Position numbers and translations under genes: made by a program | Assembly: GCF_013033515.1 (NCBI RefSeq) | Contig: NZ_WQEG01000007.1 | Span: 85,997 to 149,996, forward strand | Source: Ruegeria sp. HKCCA6707 | Lineage (GTDB): Bacteria > Pseudomonadota > Alphaproteobacteria > Rhodobacterales > Rhodobacteraceae | Direction of reading: 5' to 3' | Length of the DNA stretch: 64,000 nucleotides | Notes under the pieces: model-generated | Database searches by the model: none | What the model was told of the DNA's origin: nothing | What the model saw: only the letters and a program-made list of their open reading frames with translations | Part shown: positions 55,799 through 63,690 of the stretch, piece after piece | How the letters are laid out: each line of letters opens with the position of its first letter | How positions within the stretch are numbered: the stretch's first letter is position 1

Positions 55799-56485
55799 TT
55801 ACGCTTGGTGGTTCTCATCCGACGAACGGTCACGTTGTTGCAACGCGCGAATACGCATTCTTTGAGCCGCTTCAATATGAGCTCGCATTTCCGTTTCAGC
55901 TGCTGCACCGTTTCGTTTCTTCAACGCTGCCATGATACGTTGGTGTTCTGCGACAGCGGCCTCTGATCTTTCGCTGTCCAACAACTGTGATGGCCCAATG
56001 ATCAGCAGCGCTTTTTGCAAAGACAACATGGATTTAGCCAGAAACCGGTTCTTCGCCGCGTCCAGTAGTGTAGCGTGGAAAATACGATTAATCCGAATTG
56101 CCTCGGGGCCAGTACCCACGTCGGCCAGGTGTTCGTTTAGGGTTTCGAGCTCGTCCAGTTCAACATCTGACGCCGCCCGCGCAGCCAACCGCGCTGAGGT
56201 TCCTTCCAAAACCGCGCGCATCTCATCGAGCTCCATGACCTCGGCATAATCCAGAAAACGCACCGTCGCGCCCTGCCTGGGAACATGCGAAACCAACCCG
56301 TCAGCCTCCAGTTGACGGATTGCCTCGCGTATCGGTGTACGACTGACACCCAGTCTCTCTGAAAGCTCTATCTCGCGAAGACGTTCACCCGGCGAAAGGC
56401 TGCCACTTCGGATTTCGTCCAGCAGGCGTTGATAGACCGAATTCCCCTGCGGGCCGTTCTGAATTGGGTCGTCTTGAAACGTCAT
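55799..56485 (-). CDS. GntR-family regulator (FCD type)
   Basis: A 228-residue regulator with an N-terminal winged HTH (IRSGSLSPGERLREIELSERLGVSRTPIREAIRQL, residues about 24-58) and an all-helical FCD effector domain that binds a metal and a carboxylate-like ligand. I chose ATG at 56485; an in-frame ATG at 56587 would extend over the operator-like repeats and the start of the divergent gene. It is divergent from the AbrB-like membrane protein gene, which it probably regulates. Confidence 0.88.
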   Translation of the reverse strand: MTFQDDPIQNGPQGNSVYQRLLDEIRSGSLSPGERLREIELSERLGVSRTPIREAIRQLEADGLVSHVPRQGATVRFLDYAEVMELDEMRAVLEGTSARLAARAASDVELDELETLNEHLADVGTGPEAIRINRIFHATLLDAAKNRFLAKSMLSLQKALLIIGPSQLLDSERSEAAVAEHQRIMAALKKRNGAAAETEMRAHIEAAQRMRIRALQQRDRSSDENHQA

Positions 56486-56514
56486 CTTAAGGCCTCTTGC
56501 GCACGTGTGTCCTG

Positions 56515-56534
56515 TTGCATACAATTGAATACAA
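56515..56534. promoter_or_regulatory. Tandem GntR operator-like repeats
   Basis: TTGCATACAA directly followed by TTGAATACAA, two 10-bp units of the TTG-N4-CAA class recognised by FCD-type GntR proteins. They lie between the divergent GntR and AbrB-like genes, 30 bp from each start, where a repressor could control both promoters. Confidence 0.6.
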
Positions 56535-56563
56535 TCTAGGTCAATAACTCTGGAACGCTCGTT

Positions 56564-57628
56564 TTGCCCTTCCGAACCAACGAACATTCTCTGGCAGTTA
56601 AACGCGCCGTCACTTTGGGTCTGGCGCTTTTGGGGACGGGGGTTTTCTGGGTGCTGGGCTTGCCGCTGCCATTCCTATTTGGTCCGATGAGCGCGTGTCT
56701 GATTGCGGCTCTGGCCCACGCCCCAATGGAGGGTTTTGGGCAAGTTTCCATTGCCGCTCGCACCATCCTCGGGGTGGCGGTTGGCGCGTCGATCACCCCG
56801 TCACTATTCGTCGAATTACCAAAAATGGCAGCATCCGTTGCCCTTGTTCCATTCTTCATTTTGCTTATTGCGTTGGTCGGGGTGCCATTCTTTCGCAAGG
56901 TTTGGGGCTTTGATACGACCACCGCGTTTTACGCAGCCATGCCCGGCGGGTTGCAGGACATGATCATCTTTGGCTCTGAGGCCGGGGCCAATCCGCGCAC
57001 TTTGTCCCTGATCCACGGAACGCGTGTGCTGATAATTGTTACGCTTGCCCCGCTGTTTCTGACGGTTTTTTACGACGCGAAGCTCACAAATCCAATCGGG
57101 GAACCCGCGCTTGATCTGCCGATTCACGAGTTGGGTCTAATGGTTTTGGCGGCTTTTGTTGGCTGGAAAGGCGGAGAACGGATCGGATTGTTCGGTGCGT
57201 CCATCCTTGGCCCCATGATCGTGACCGCTGCACTCTCACTCGGCGACTTGATACACACCCGACCACCCCGAGAAGCGATTTTGATAGCGCAGTTTTTCGT
57301 TGGCTGCGGGATCGGTGTACAGTTTTTGGGTATTACCTGGGTCGAATTGCGCAGAATCGTGGCAGCAGGCGTTGCCTATGTCATTGTTCTCGCAGCACTG
57401 GCCGCCGGTTTCACTGCTGCTATTACGACATTGGGATTTGGTCAGCCGGTCGAGGCCTTTCTGGCCTTCGCCCCTGGTGGCCAGGCCGAAATGACCGTTC
57501 TGGCAATCGTTTCAGGTGCCGATCTTGGCTTTGTGATCATGCACCATCTTACCAGAATTGTACTGATAATCATCGGCGCACCGATAGCGGCCAGCCTGAT
57601 CTTACGACGTTCCAAACCTCACAATTAG
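56564..57628 (+). CDS. AbrB-family membrane protein
   Basis: A 354-residue polytopic membrane protein of the Pfam AbrB family (formerly labelled ammonia monooxygenase). It is an internal duplication of about 155 residues: FLFGPMSACLIAAL...GVAVGASITPS and AMPGGLQDM in the first half, then SILGPMIVTAALS...GCGIGVQFLG and APGGQAEMTVLA in the second. The function is unknown; transport or regulation has been suggested for relatives. The start is a TTG at 56564 with GGA upstream, the only reasonable one. It is divergent from a GntR regulator. Confidence 0.85.
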   Translation: MPFRTNEHSLAVKRAVTLGLALLGTGVFWVLGLPLPFLFGPMSACLIAALAHAPMEGFGQVSIAARTILGVAVGASITPSLFVELPKMAASVALVPFFILLIALVGVPFFRKVWGFDTTTAFYAAMPGGLQDMIIFGSEAGANPRTLSLIHGTRVLIIVTLAPLFLTVFYDAKLTNPIGEPALDLPIHELGLMVLAAFVGWKGGERIGLFGASILGPMIVTAALSLGDLIHTRPPREAILIAQFFVGCGIGVQFLGITWVELRRIVAAGVAYVIVLAALAAGFTAAITTLGFGQPVEAFLAFAPGGQAEMTVLAIVSGADLGFVIMHHLTRIVLIIIGAPIAASLILRRSKPHN

Positions 57629-58280
57629 TCGCGCGCTCGGGCTACCACCGCAGAAACGCGCGCCTAATTGAAAAGGTCTGAGGATTTCAGGTCAAACTCG
57701 TCGCAGATCACAAGACCTACATGCGAATGAGGTACCAAATGAGAATGAACCAAGACCATATCACTGTCTGCAGAGCACGATTTTCCCGTTAGCTCGCGAC
57801 AACCGCCATTTCTTCCAATGCAATCAAAGGAAAGTGGCGGACCGAGGAGCAACTATATATTTTTTGTAATTATTTGTTTAATTTTAATAAAAAAATTAGC
57901 CATAATACACATACCACTAAATATACCACACTGAACATAGAATCTGGCGTTTCAAAGCCTCAGGTTCGAGCATGATACAACGACCGGTAAGACGTAATAT
58001 AACGGACACTCACACAGATTGCAGCGAATGACCGAGTTGAGCCCATGACCGCCATTGCAATTTCTCGCTGCGCGCGCTCGCAGCACGAAAATCGCCGCGT
58101 CCGCATCATTCTCAGCGCCGCTGCGCGGCGTGAAAACCAGCCATTCACGCTGAGCGCGGCGAGACCTAATACATCAATGAGCAAGTCGCGGACCAAGCGG
58201 CCCTCCGAAATCAACTGACGGCCGAGAAAACGTACTTTCGACGCAGTTCGAGTATTTTGCCTGACAGCAAGACTACAAAG
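57629..58280. other. AT-rich non-coding stretch before the porin gene
   Basis: A gap of 652 bp. Bases about 57850-57960 are very AT-rich with long A and T runs. The rest holds only short open frames without recognisable similarity, a perfect 6-bp stem at 58116-58130 (CGCCGC/GCGGCG), and an 18-bp motif at 58017-58034 that recurs inverted at 63912-63929. It looks like a junction or decayed sequence next to a possibly acquired block. Confidence 0.5.
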
Positions 58281-59639
58281 CTACAAGTTAATCCGCACCC
58301 GCAGCCCGAGGATCCAAGGATCATCGTCGCTAAAGCCGGGATTGTTGATGTGCTGTAGGTCACCTGTGATGGCAATGTTGTCGGACACGTCGAAGCGGTA
58401 GAATGCCTCGACTGTCGTTTGACTGTCCAACGCGCTGTCGCTCGGATCGGCAACCGTGATACCAAAGCCAATGAGGTCATCATAAAAACCGGGTCGCCAT
58501 AGCAAACCTGCATTGACAGCGCGGTTAGCGATGGGTGCAGCGCCGTCCGACCAGCCCAATCGCCCGAAAACCATCAGGTCATTCTCAAACGTATGGTTGG
58601 CCGACAGCATCGCGCCCTTGGCAGAGGGAACGCCTGCATCGGTGCGCTCATCGACGTGATAGAGGCCTAGATGCACGTTGGTCAGGTATCGCTTCGAGGG
58701 CTTGGGCGTCCATCCGATTTCGCCGTAGGTGAAGAACTCTGAGCCGCCCGGGAACCAATCTATCTCCGTCAGCGATCCATTGGCATCGCTGACGAGACCA
58801 AGCGCATAAACCTGATCCGTCAGAAAGCCGCCGCCTGCGATACCGAACCCTGGGTCAGGAATTGGAAGGACCGGGCTGAATAGGATCGAATAGTTGGAAA
58901 ACGTTGTACGCGGGTTCACATAGCCGAGGATGTCGCTGTAGTCGCCGGGATCAATGCGACCGGCAACAAAGCCAGCGCGTCCGCCAGCCAGAGCCTGCGC
59001 CCAATAGGCAACGGAGAGCGTGGTGTCTGTATCTGAGAAGGTAAGACCGGTCGCGCCGACGTAACCAATTTCGCCTGCAAGGCCAGATGGCGCAAAGGGC
59101 TGCCCAAGGCGGTGACGGTTCTCCAGGATGAAGACCAAACTACCAGTGTTGTCGCCGCCACGGTTCAGGAGATCCCAGTTCCCCAAAATGCGGAATTGGC
59201 CTGACGCGGCTTCGTCGTTGCCGCTCAGGCTGTCCGAGGATTTCTGATAAAGAGCTTGATAATCAAAGCTGAGGTTCAACCCTGTGCGTTCTCTGAGGCG
59301 TTCACGCGCAGCCTCGAATGGATCAAACCAACGGTCTAATTTAGTTGAGCGGCTGTCTTCCAATCGCCTGAGCCGATCTTCTTCGAGTTGTGCCGGTGCA
59401 GAGCCGGGTCCGCCGATCGAAGCCCTCGCGGTGGCTTCGAGCCGTTCTCGCGGGGAATGGGCGGTCTCTTGCGCAACTACCTCAGGCGCAATTGACAGGG
59501 CAAACACCACGGTAAGCGCAACCGCTCCAAGCCCATCGTGCCACGTCGCCAATGCGCAGCTACGGCCGGTGCGCAGCAAACCTGAAATTTGGGCACAAAT
59601 CGCACGGCGGCCATCAATATTCGTACCAATCAGCGTCAT
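58281..59639 (-). CDS. OprB-like carbohydrate porin
   Basis: A 452-residue outer-membrane beta-barrel of the OprB (carbohydrate-selective porin) family. A long N-terminal region precedes a signal sequence (hydrophobic stretch at about residues 38-55, ending VVAQE), so the true start may be later. The mature protein has alternating aromatic/polar strands, with NLSFDYQALYQ and FRILGNWDLLNRGGDNTGSLVF, and a C-terminal strand LGLRVRINL. It overlaps the GYD-like gene by 4 nt and is last in the operon with the exported amidohydrolase, so it may bring that enzyme's substrate through the outer membrane. Confidence 0.85.
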   Translation of the reverse strand: MTLIGTNIDGRRAICAQISGLLRTGRSCALATWHDGLGAVALTVVFALSIAPEVVAQETAHSPRERLEATARASIGGPGSAPAQLEEDRLRRLEDSRSTKLDRWFDPFEAARERLRERTGLNLSFDYQALYQKSSDSLSGNDEAASGQFRILGNWDLLNRGGDNTGSLVFILENRHRLGQPFAPSGLAGEIGYVGATGLTFSDTDTTLSVAYWAQALAGGRAGFVAGRIDPGDYSDILGYVNPRTTFSNYSILFSPVLPIPDPGFGIAGGGFLTDQVYALGLVSDANGSLTEIDWFPGGSEFFTYGEIGWTPKPSKRYLTNVHLGLYHVDERTDAGVPSAKGAMLSANHTFENDLMVFGRLGWSDGAAPIANRAVNAGLLWRPGFYDDLIGFGITVADPSDSALDSQTTVEAFYRFDVSDNIAITGDLQHINNPGFSDDDPWILGLRVRINL

Positions 59640-60061
59640 TCGACCGGCGTCATGAAGTCTGGTATGCGCTTCAAGGCATCGACCATATCGGCGCTCGTCA
59701 TCAGTTCGGTGAATGTGTAACTTTTCAGAACCCCTTGGCTAAGGCGCGATAGATACCTTGTTTGGACGATTTCTGGGTCGTCAGGCAATCGGATGGTGAT
59801 GTAATTCTTGCCATCTGCGAGCACCCAAAAGTAGCTGATTATTTCACCGCCCATGGCGGAAGGCGCAGCGCCCATCGTCTCCTCCTGATCGGTGGGATTG
59901 TCGATCAAGTCCTGCCAAACATCCGGCGTAGTTTCACCAATGCCGAGATAGTATCGGCTGTGTTGCCCTTCGGCCCAAACTGAGCCGCTGAAAAAGATCA
60001 AAAGCGAGGTGATTGCGGCACTGTCACCAATCTTCTTTATCAATCGATGGGTTGCTCTCAC
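59636..60061 (-). CDS. Exported GYD-like protein
   Basis: A 141-residue protein with a signal peptide (hydrophobic residues 14-28, cleavage near VWAEG). The mature part resembles the small GYD domain (ferredoxin-like): GGEIISYFWVLADGKNYITIRLPDD, then LSRLSQGVLKSYTFTELMTSADM. GYD proteins are usually cytoplasmic and uncharacterised; an exported one is unusual. It overlaps both neighbours by 4 nt, so it is translated with the amidohydrolase, DUF3299 and porin genes. Confidence 0.65.
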   Translation of the reverse strand: MRATHRLIKKIGDSAAITSLLIFFSGSVWAEGQHSRYYLGIGETTPDVWQDLIDNPTDQEETMGAAPSAMGGEIISYFWVLADGKNYITIRLPDDPEIVQTRYLSRLSQGVLKSYTFTELMTSADMVDALKRIPDFMTPVE

Positions 60062-60882
60062 TGGCGCACACCACCGGTTTTGCGCCGATCAAGGTTTACG
60101 CCCATCCGCGCCTTGTCCCAGTATTGCGCAACTGGTCCGGATTGGGAGGCCGCGCGCAGCTGAGCAAAAGTCCGAACCTCGACAACCTCCATCGCGAAAG
60201 TTGCATTGAGGGTCTGGAGACCATCCACGACCATCGTTCGTCGTTCACTGGGTGAAATCGAAATCACTCCGGACACAACAACTGGCTCATGCATCATCGA
60301 AGGTGTCCATTCATCGCTGAGCCTTAGACGCACCAGTTGGTTCGGGGGCGGTGGTGGCACATGGCTACACATGCCGCGCTCCGGCACGAGATATGCAATG
60401 CGGGTTCCGTCCTCCGCCGGTGGCACCGGTATGGCAAAGCCCGCAAGCGACACCTCAGTGCCATCGAGATCGGGGTTTCCCGCGGACATTGCCTTTCCCC
60501 TGCGCTGTGCGACGATCCAGCGTTGTGAGATTAGCCAATCGATGTCGACCCCTTCTTCTTTTAGCGAGCGGCTAACTTCACTCAGTCGCGTTTCGAGCGC
60601 TTTACGCCTTTCTGCGTTAAGTTTTTCGGACGCGAGTTGTTGAGTGGTTCGAACATATGTCCTAGCCTCTTCTAGTTGCGTTAATGATAATTCCCTAAAG
60701 GGGTCTTCGTAGGTCTGGGCAGAGACATCCACGAGGTCTCGCCACTCAATCGGGTCCGCATCGGCCATAGCCTCGTCATTGAGTGTAAGGGACACTGTCA
60801 ACGCCAGTGCAAAGGTCAGACCGGTCTTAAATGCGCGGATCGTGGGGTTTAACGACCCACCCGTAGAAAAAATGTGCTCCAT
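60058..60882 (-). CDS. Exported DUF3299 family protein
   Basis: A 274-residue protein with a hydrophobic export sequence at about residues 20-40. The C-terminal half carries the DUF3299 signature: VSLAGFAIPVPPAEDG, YLVPERGMCSHVPPPPPNQ near residues 165-185, and VVVSGVISI. Residues 60-115 are a charged helix. The cysteine-histidine in CSHVPPP hints at metal binding, as inference. It overlaps the amidohydrolase gene by one base and the GYD-like gene by 4 nt. Confidence 0.8.
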   Translation of the reverse strand: MEHIFSTGGSLNPTIRAFKTGLTFALALTVSLTLNDEAMADADPIEWRDLVDVSAQTYEDPFRELSLTQLEEARTYVRTTQQLASEKLNAERRKALETRLSEVSRSLKEEGVDIDWLISQRWIVAQRRGKAMSAGNPDLDGTEVSLAGFAIPVPPAEDGTRIAYLVPERGMCSHVPPPPPNQLVRLRLSDEWTPSMMHEPVVVSGVISISPSERRTMVVDGLQTLNATFAMEVVEVRTFAQLRAASQSGPVAQYWDKARMGVNLDRRKTGGVRQ

Positions 60883-62525
60883 CAGTCGCGTCTTTCGTCC
60901 ACGTAGTCAGGCAGGTCAGCGTGCCACTGATATTTTTTGTCGCCGTAGTCGAGAACAATTTCCCCATCAGTGATCGGTTCATACCGGATCGGTTGGCCTG
61001 ATCGCACTCCAAAAACACTTTCGCCATCTCGCACGACGAACTGGCCAGATACCAGAACGTGTGGAATGCCGGAGGGTGGCGTGGCACGGTTGCCGAGCAG
61101 CATATCGGAGTTGTCGTGAATGTCCTCAGGATGGAAGATCGTAATGTCAGCGATCATGCCCTCCTGTAGCCTCCCACGTTCTTGCATTGCTTTGAGGCCG
61201 AGACGCGACAGGTACTTCGCCGGGGTGTACGACGCGTTGTAGACTATATCCATAAGCGGGATGCCAAGCTCACGCGCGAGCCGGAACGTGTAGCTGTAAG
61301 TCCGTGCATTCCGTGGATGACCGTTGTAGAGCCGTTGATCGGCATCTTCCGGTAATACTTCGCCATTCTCATCGAAATACGTGACCACATCGTTGGCGAG
61401 TGCGACATCTTTCATGTAGGGCCACTGTTCCAGCCATTCTTCTTCCCGCACGAGAACAAAAATGCCCATGCCTGGATCGGATGCCTGCATGGCCAGGAAC
61501 TCATCCTCTGACGCGAACGGCTCACCAGTCTGAGGATTGAAGATCGTTGACGTGGGGTCCATGTTGTTGGCCGCGCGCAACTCCTCTGACATCAGCTGAG
61601 GCGTTGCGATATTTGGGTTTCCAAAGACCGACGGATAGTACTCGCAAAAAATCGTATAGTTCTTTTCCTGAAGCCGGCGGCACATTTCATATGTTTCTTC
61701 CCAACCCGAGTTCTGCATATGAGACATGACCGCCGCACCGTCCAATGCCACCATGTTCGCCAAGACTTCTCGCACGCCGATACTGTAGTCGGTAGGCAGA
61801 CTTTCGGTTGGTCCGAAACGCGTATGTGCGCCGAAAATCCGGTCGTATTTCTTGGCCAGCTTTTGAAGATCAAATAGCTCATAGGTTGGGGTCCCAAATC
61901 CCATATACCCCACCGTGGTGTTGACCGAGATCGCGCCGTCACGCATGCCTTGTTCATACATGCGTAAGATTTCTTTGTGTTGCTCCGCTGTCGGGACTTG
62001 GACAGCCCAGTTTGAGGGTCTTCCTTGTTCCGCGGCCAAGGTCTCGGCATCTGCCCTCGATTGCAAAACGTAAGTTGGATCGGATGTTGCCTCAATGCTC
62101 ATGCCATCCAACACAACCCGACGCACTTCTTCGTGGCTGACGCCAATGCCGTAATTGAGCAGCGAGTTGTCTTTGTAGCGGTCATAGAAAAATGGAATGT
62201 TCGATGCGCCTAGTTCGATGTCCAAGTGCGTCGTCGTTCCATCCCGAGCCATCATCGCTTGCTCGAACGGGGCAAAGGAGTGCGAGTGAGTATTGATGAA
62301 ACCGGGGGCCACAACATGCCCCGAAACGTCGATCTCCTGAGCGCCGGAAATACTGTCCTCCGTGATCGACATAATCCTGTCGCCCTGTACGCAGACATTC
62401 CGGACGGCGTCAAAGTTGGTCTCCGGGTCCATGACCCTGCCATTCAGGATCGCCACATCGCAGTCTTGAGCGGCGGCAGCTCCGGCGAGAAGCGAGAAAG
62501 GGAGGATCAGGGCGAGTTTGCGCAT
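60882..62525 (-). CDS. Exported amidohydrolase (N-acyl-D-amino-acid deacylase-like)
   Basis: A 547-residue metal-dependent hydrolase with a signal peptide (cleavage near AAAQ, residue 20). The amidohydrolase core starts DVAILNGRVMDPETNFDAVRNV, and GFINTHSHSF near residue 78 gives the His-x-His metal site; further candidate ligands are in GAHTRFG and MSHMQN. The C-terminal RLQEGMIADITIFHPEDI is typical of D-aminoacylase and dihydroorotase relatives. The export signal is unusual and implies periplasmic action. It is the first gene of a four-gene operon and is divergent from an AraC regulator. Confidence 0.85.
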   Translation of the reverse strand: MRKLALILPFSLLAGAAAAQDCDVAILNGRVMDPETNFDAVRNVCVQGDRIMSITEDSISGAQEIDVSGHVVAPGFINTHSHSFAPFEQAMMARDGTTTHLDIELGASNIPFFYDRYKDNSLLNYGIGVSHEEVRRVVLDGMSIEATSDPTYVLQSRADAETLAAEQGRPSNWAVQVPTAEQHKEILRMYEQGMRDGAISVNTTVGYMGFGTPTYELFDLQKLAKKYDRIFGAHTRFGPTESLPTDYSIGVREVLANMVALDGAAVMSHMQNSGWEETYEMCRRLQEKNYTIFCEYYPSVFGNPNIATPQLMSEELRAANNMDPTSTIFNPQTGEPFASEDEFLAMQASDPGMGIFVLVREEEWLEQWPYMKDVALANDVVTYFDENGEVLPEDADQRLYNGHPRNARTYSYTFRLARELGIPLMDIVYNASYTPAKYLSRLGLKAMQERGRLQEGMIADITIFHPEDIHDNSDMLLGNRATPPSGIPHVLVSGQFVVRDGESVFGVRSGQPIRYEPITDGEIVLDYGDKKYQWHADLPDYVDERRD

Positions 62526-62587
62526 GTGTTTTCTCCAATCGAGGAATTGTTCTCAAGCCGTGCGCAAGTCACCTCACGTCGGGTTTT

Positions 62588-62597
62588 CTGACGTCAG
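62588..62597. promoter_or_regulatory. Palindrome CTGACGTCAG between AraC and amidohydrolase genes
   Basis: A perfect 10-bp palindrome in the 160-bp divergent region. A related CTCACGTC lies about 17 bp to its left. It could be a regulator site, but AraC proteins usually bind direct repeats, so the assignment is weak. Confidence 0.3.
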
Positions 62598-62685
62598 TTT
62601 ACAGCCGATCACAGGTTTGTTTATTGTCTTTTCGGGTCAGTTGAATTTTTTTGGGGCCTTAAAAGCAATTCGGAGGGTTCTTTGA

Positions 62686-63690
62686 GTGGCTTCTCCTTCG
62701 CCAATACCAGTCGTATCTGCCGCAATGGTGCGTCCCTTCATTGCGGCAGTCGAAAGAGCTGGCAAGGACACTGTGCCTTTGCTGGCCCGCATCGGATTGG
62801 CTGATGCGAACCTCGACGATCCGGATCGCTTCATCCCTGGACAAGCGTGGTATGATTTGGCCAACACTGCGGCCCGGCGGTGCAGTGATCCACACCTTGG
62901 GTTCACCATAGGGTCTGAAGAAGCGTTAGACAGCCTTCCCAACTTGCAAATCCTGAGGCTCCCCCATGCGACCCTTGGAGAACTGCTAAACGCTCTTGTG
63001 ATCGACGCGCGGCGGATCACCACGCTCGCAACCTACCAGATTGTGAATGATGGCGTGACGGCACGTTTGGTGACGCAGCGCAACTTCACGCCGGCCCGAC
63101 CGCCAGCTCAGGTGGACGGCTACTTTGCCGGTTTCATGCTTCGTATCCTGCGCCAATGCACTGGCCCATTATGGGACCCTGAAGAACCTGCGGTCTCTTT
63201 GGCAGATCCGGAGGCAATCCCTCTGAACGACCGTCCTGGCCATGTCGCGCTGGATACCGTTTTGTCGGGACCGCAATTCGCGTTCCCGGCCGTTTGGCTC
63301 CTCCAAAGAACAGATGGAGGAGTGGGCCAAAGACTTCACGCAATTCCCAAGGAAAACAGCGCGTTTATCAGCGGGCTCCGCACACTGTTGGAACGTCACC
63401 TCGACCAACCTGGGCTAACGCTCGAACGGTTGGCTGAGCTCACCGGGTTGAGCGCTAGTCGAATGAAGAGGACGCTGGCCGAGCATGGCACGACCTACGC
63501 GCAGCAGAGGGATGAATTGAGATCGATCCGAGCCAAGAAGCTTCTACTCACAACTCGCGACGATATCCGAACGATCGGTTCGGCGGTAGGTTATCCCGAT
63601 CCACCCGGATTTGTGCGGGCATTCACGCGCTGGACCGGGCAGACACCCGGACACTGGCGGAGACAGCATTCGCTTAAGTCAAGCGAATGA
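62686..63690 (+). CDS. AraC-family transcriptional regulator
   Basis: A 334-residue regulator with an N-terminal OruR/ArgR-like ligand domain (residues about 10-195) and a C-terminal double HTH (LERLAELTGLSASRMKRTLAEHGTTYAQ; TIGSAVGYPDPPGFVRAFTRWTGQTPGHWR). The start is a GTG with CGGAGGG 8 nt upstream. It is divergent from the exported amidohydrolase operon and very likely activates it; the ligand may be the amidohydrolase substrate or product. Confidence 0.88.
   Translation: MASPSPIPVVSAAMVRPFIAAVERAGKDTVPLLARIGLADANLDDPDRFIPGQAWYDLANTAARRCSDPHLGFTIGSEEALDSLPNLQILRLPHATLGELLNALVIDARRITTLATYQIVNDGVTARLVTQRNFTPARPPAQVDGYFAGFMLRILRQCTGPLWDPEEPAVSLADPEAIPLNDRPGHVALDTVLSGPQFAFPAVWLLQRTDGGVGQRLHAIPKENSAFISGLRTLLERHLDQPGLTLERLAELTGLSASRMKRTLAEHGTTYAQQRDELRSIRAKKLLLTTRDDIRTIGSAVGYPDPPGFVRAFTRWTGQTPGHWRRQHSLKSSE

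Noticed and set aside
57664..57852. A 62-codon minus-strand frame after the AbrB-like gene
   Set aside because: No recognisable domain, no good ribosome site, and it lies in a region of atypical composition.
57960..58214. An 84-codon minus-strand frame that might be a transposase remnant
   Set aside because: The translation shows no DDE-type or helix-turn-helix pattern, and no terminal inverted repeats or target duplications were found.
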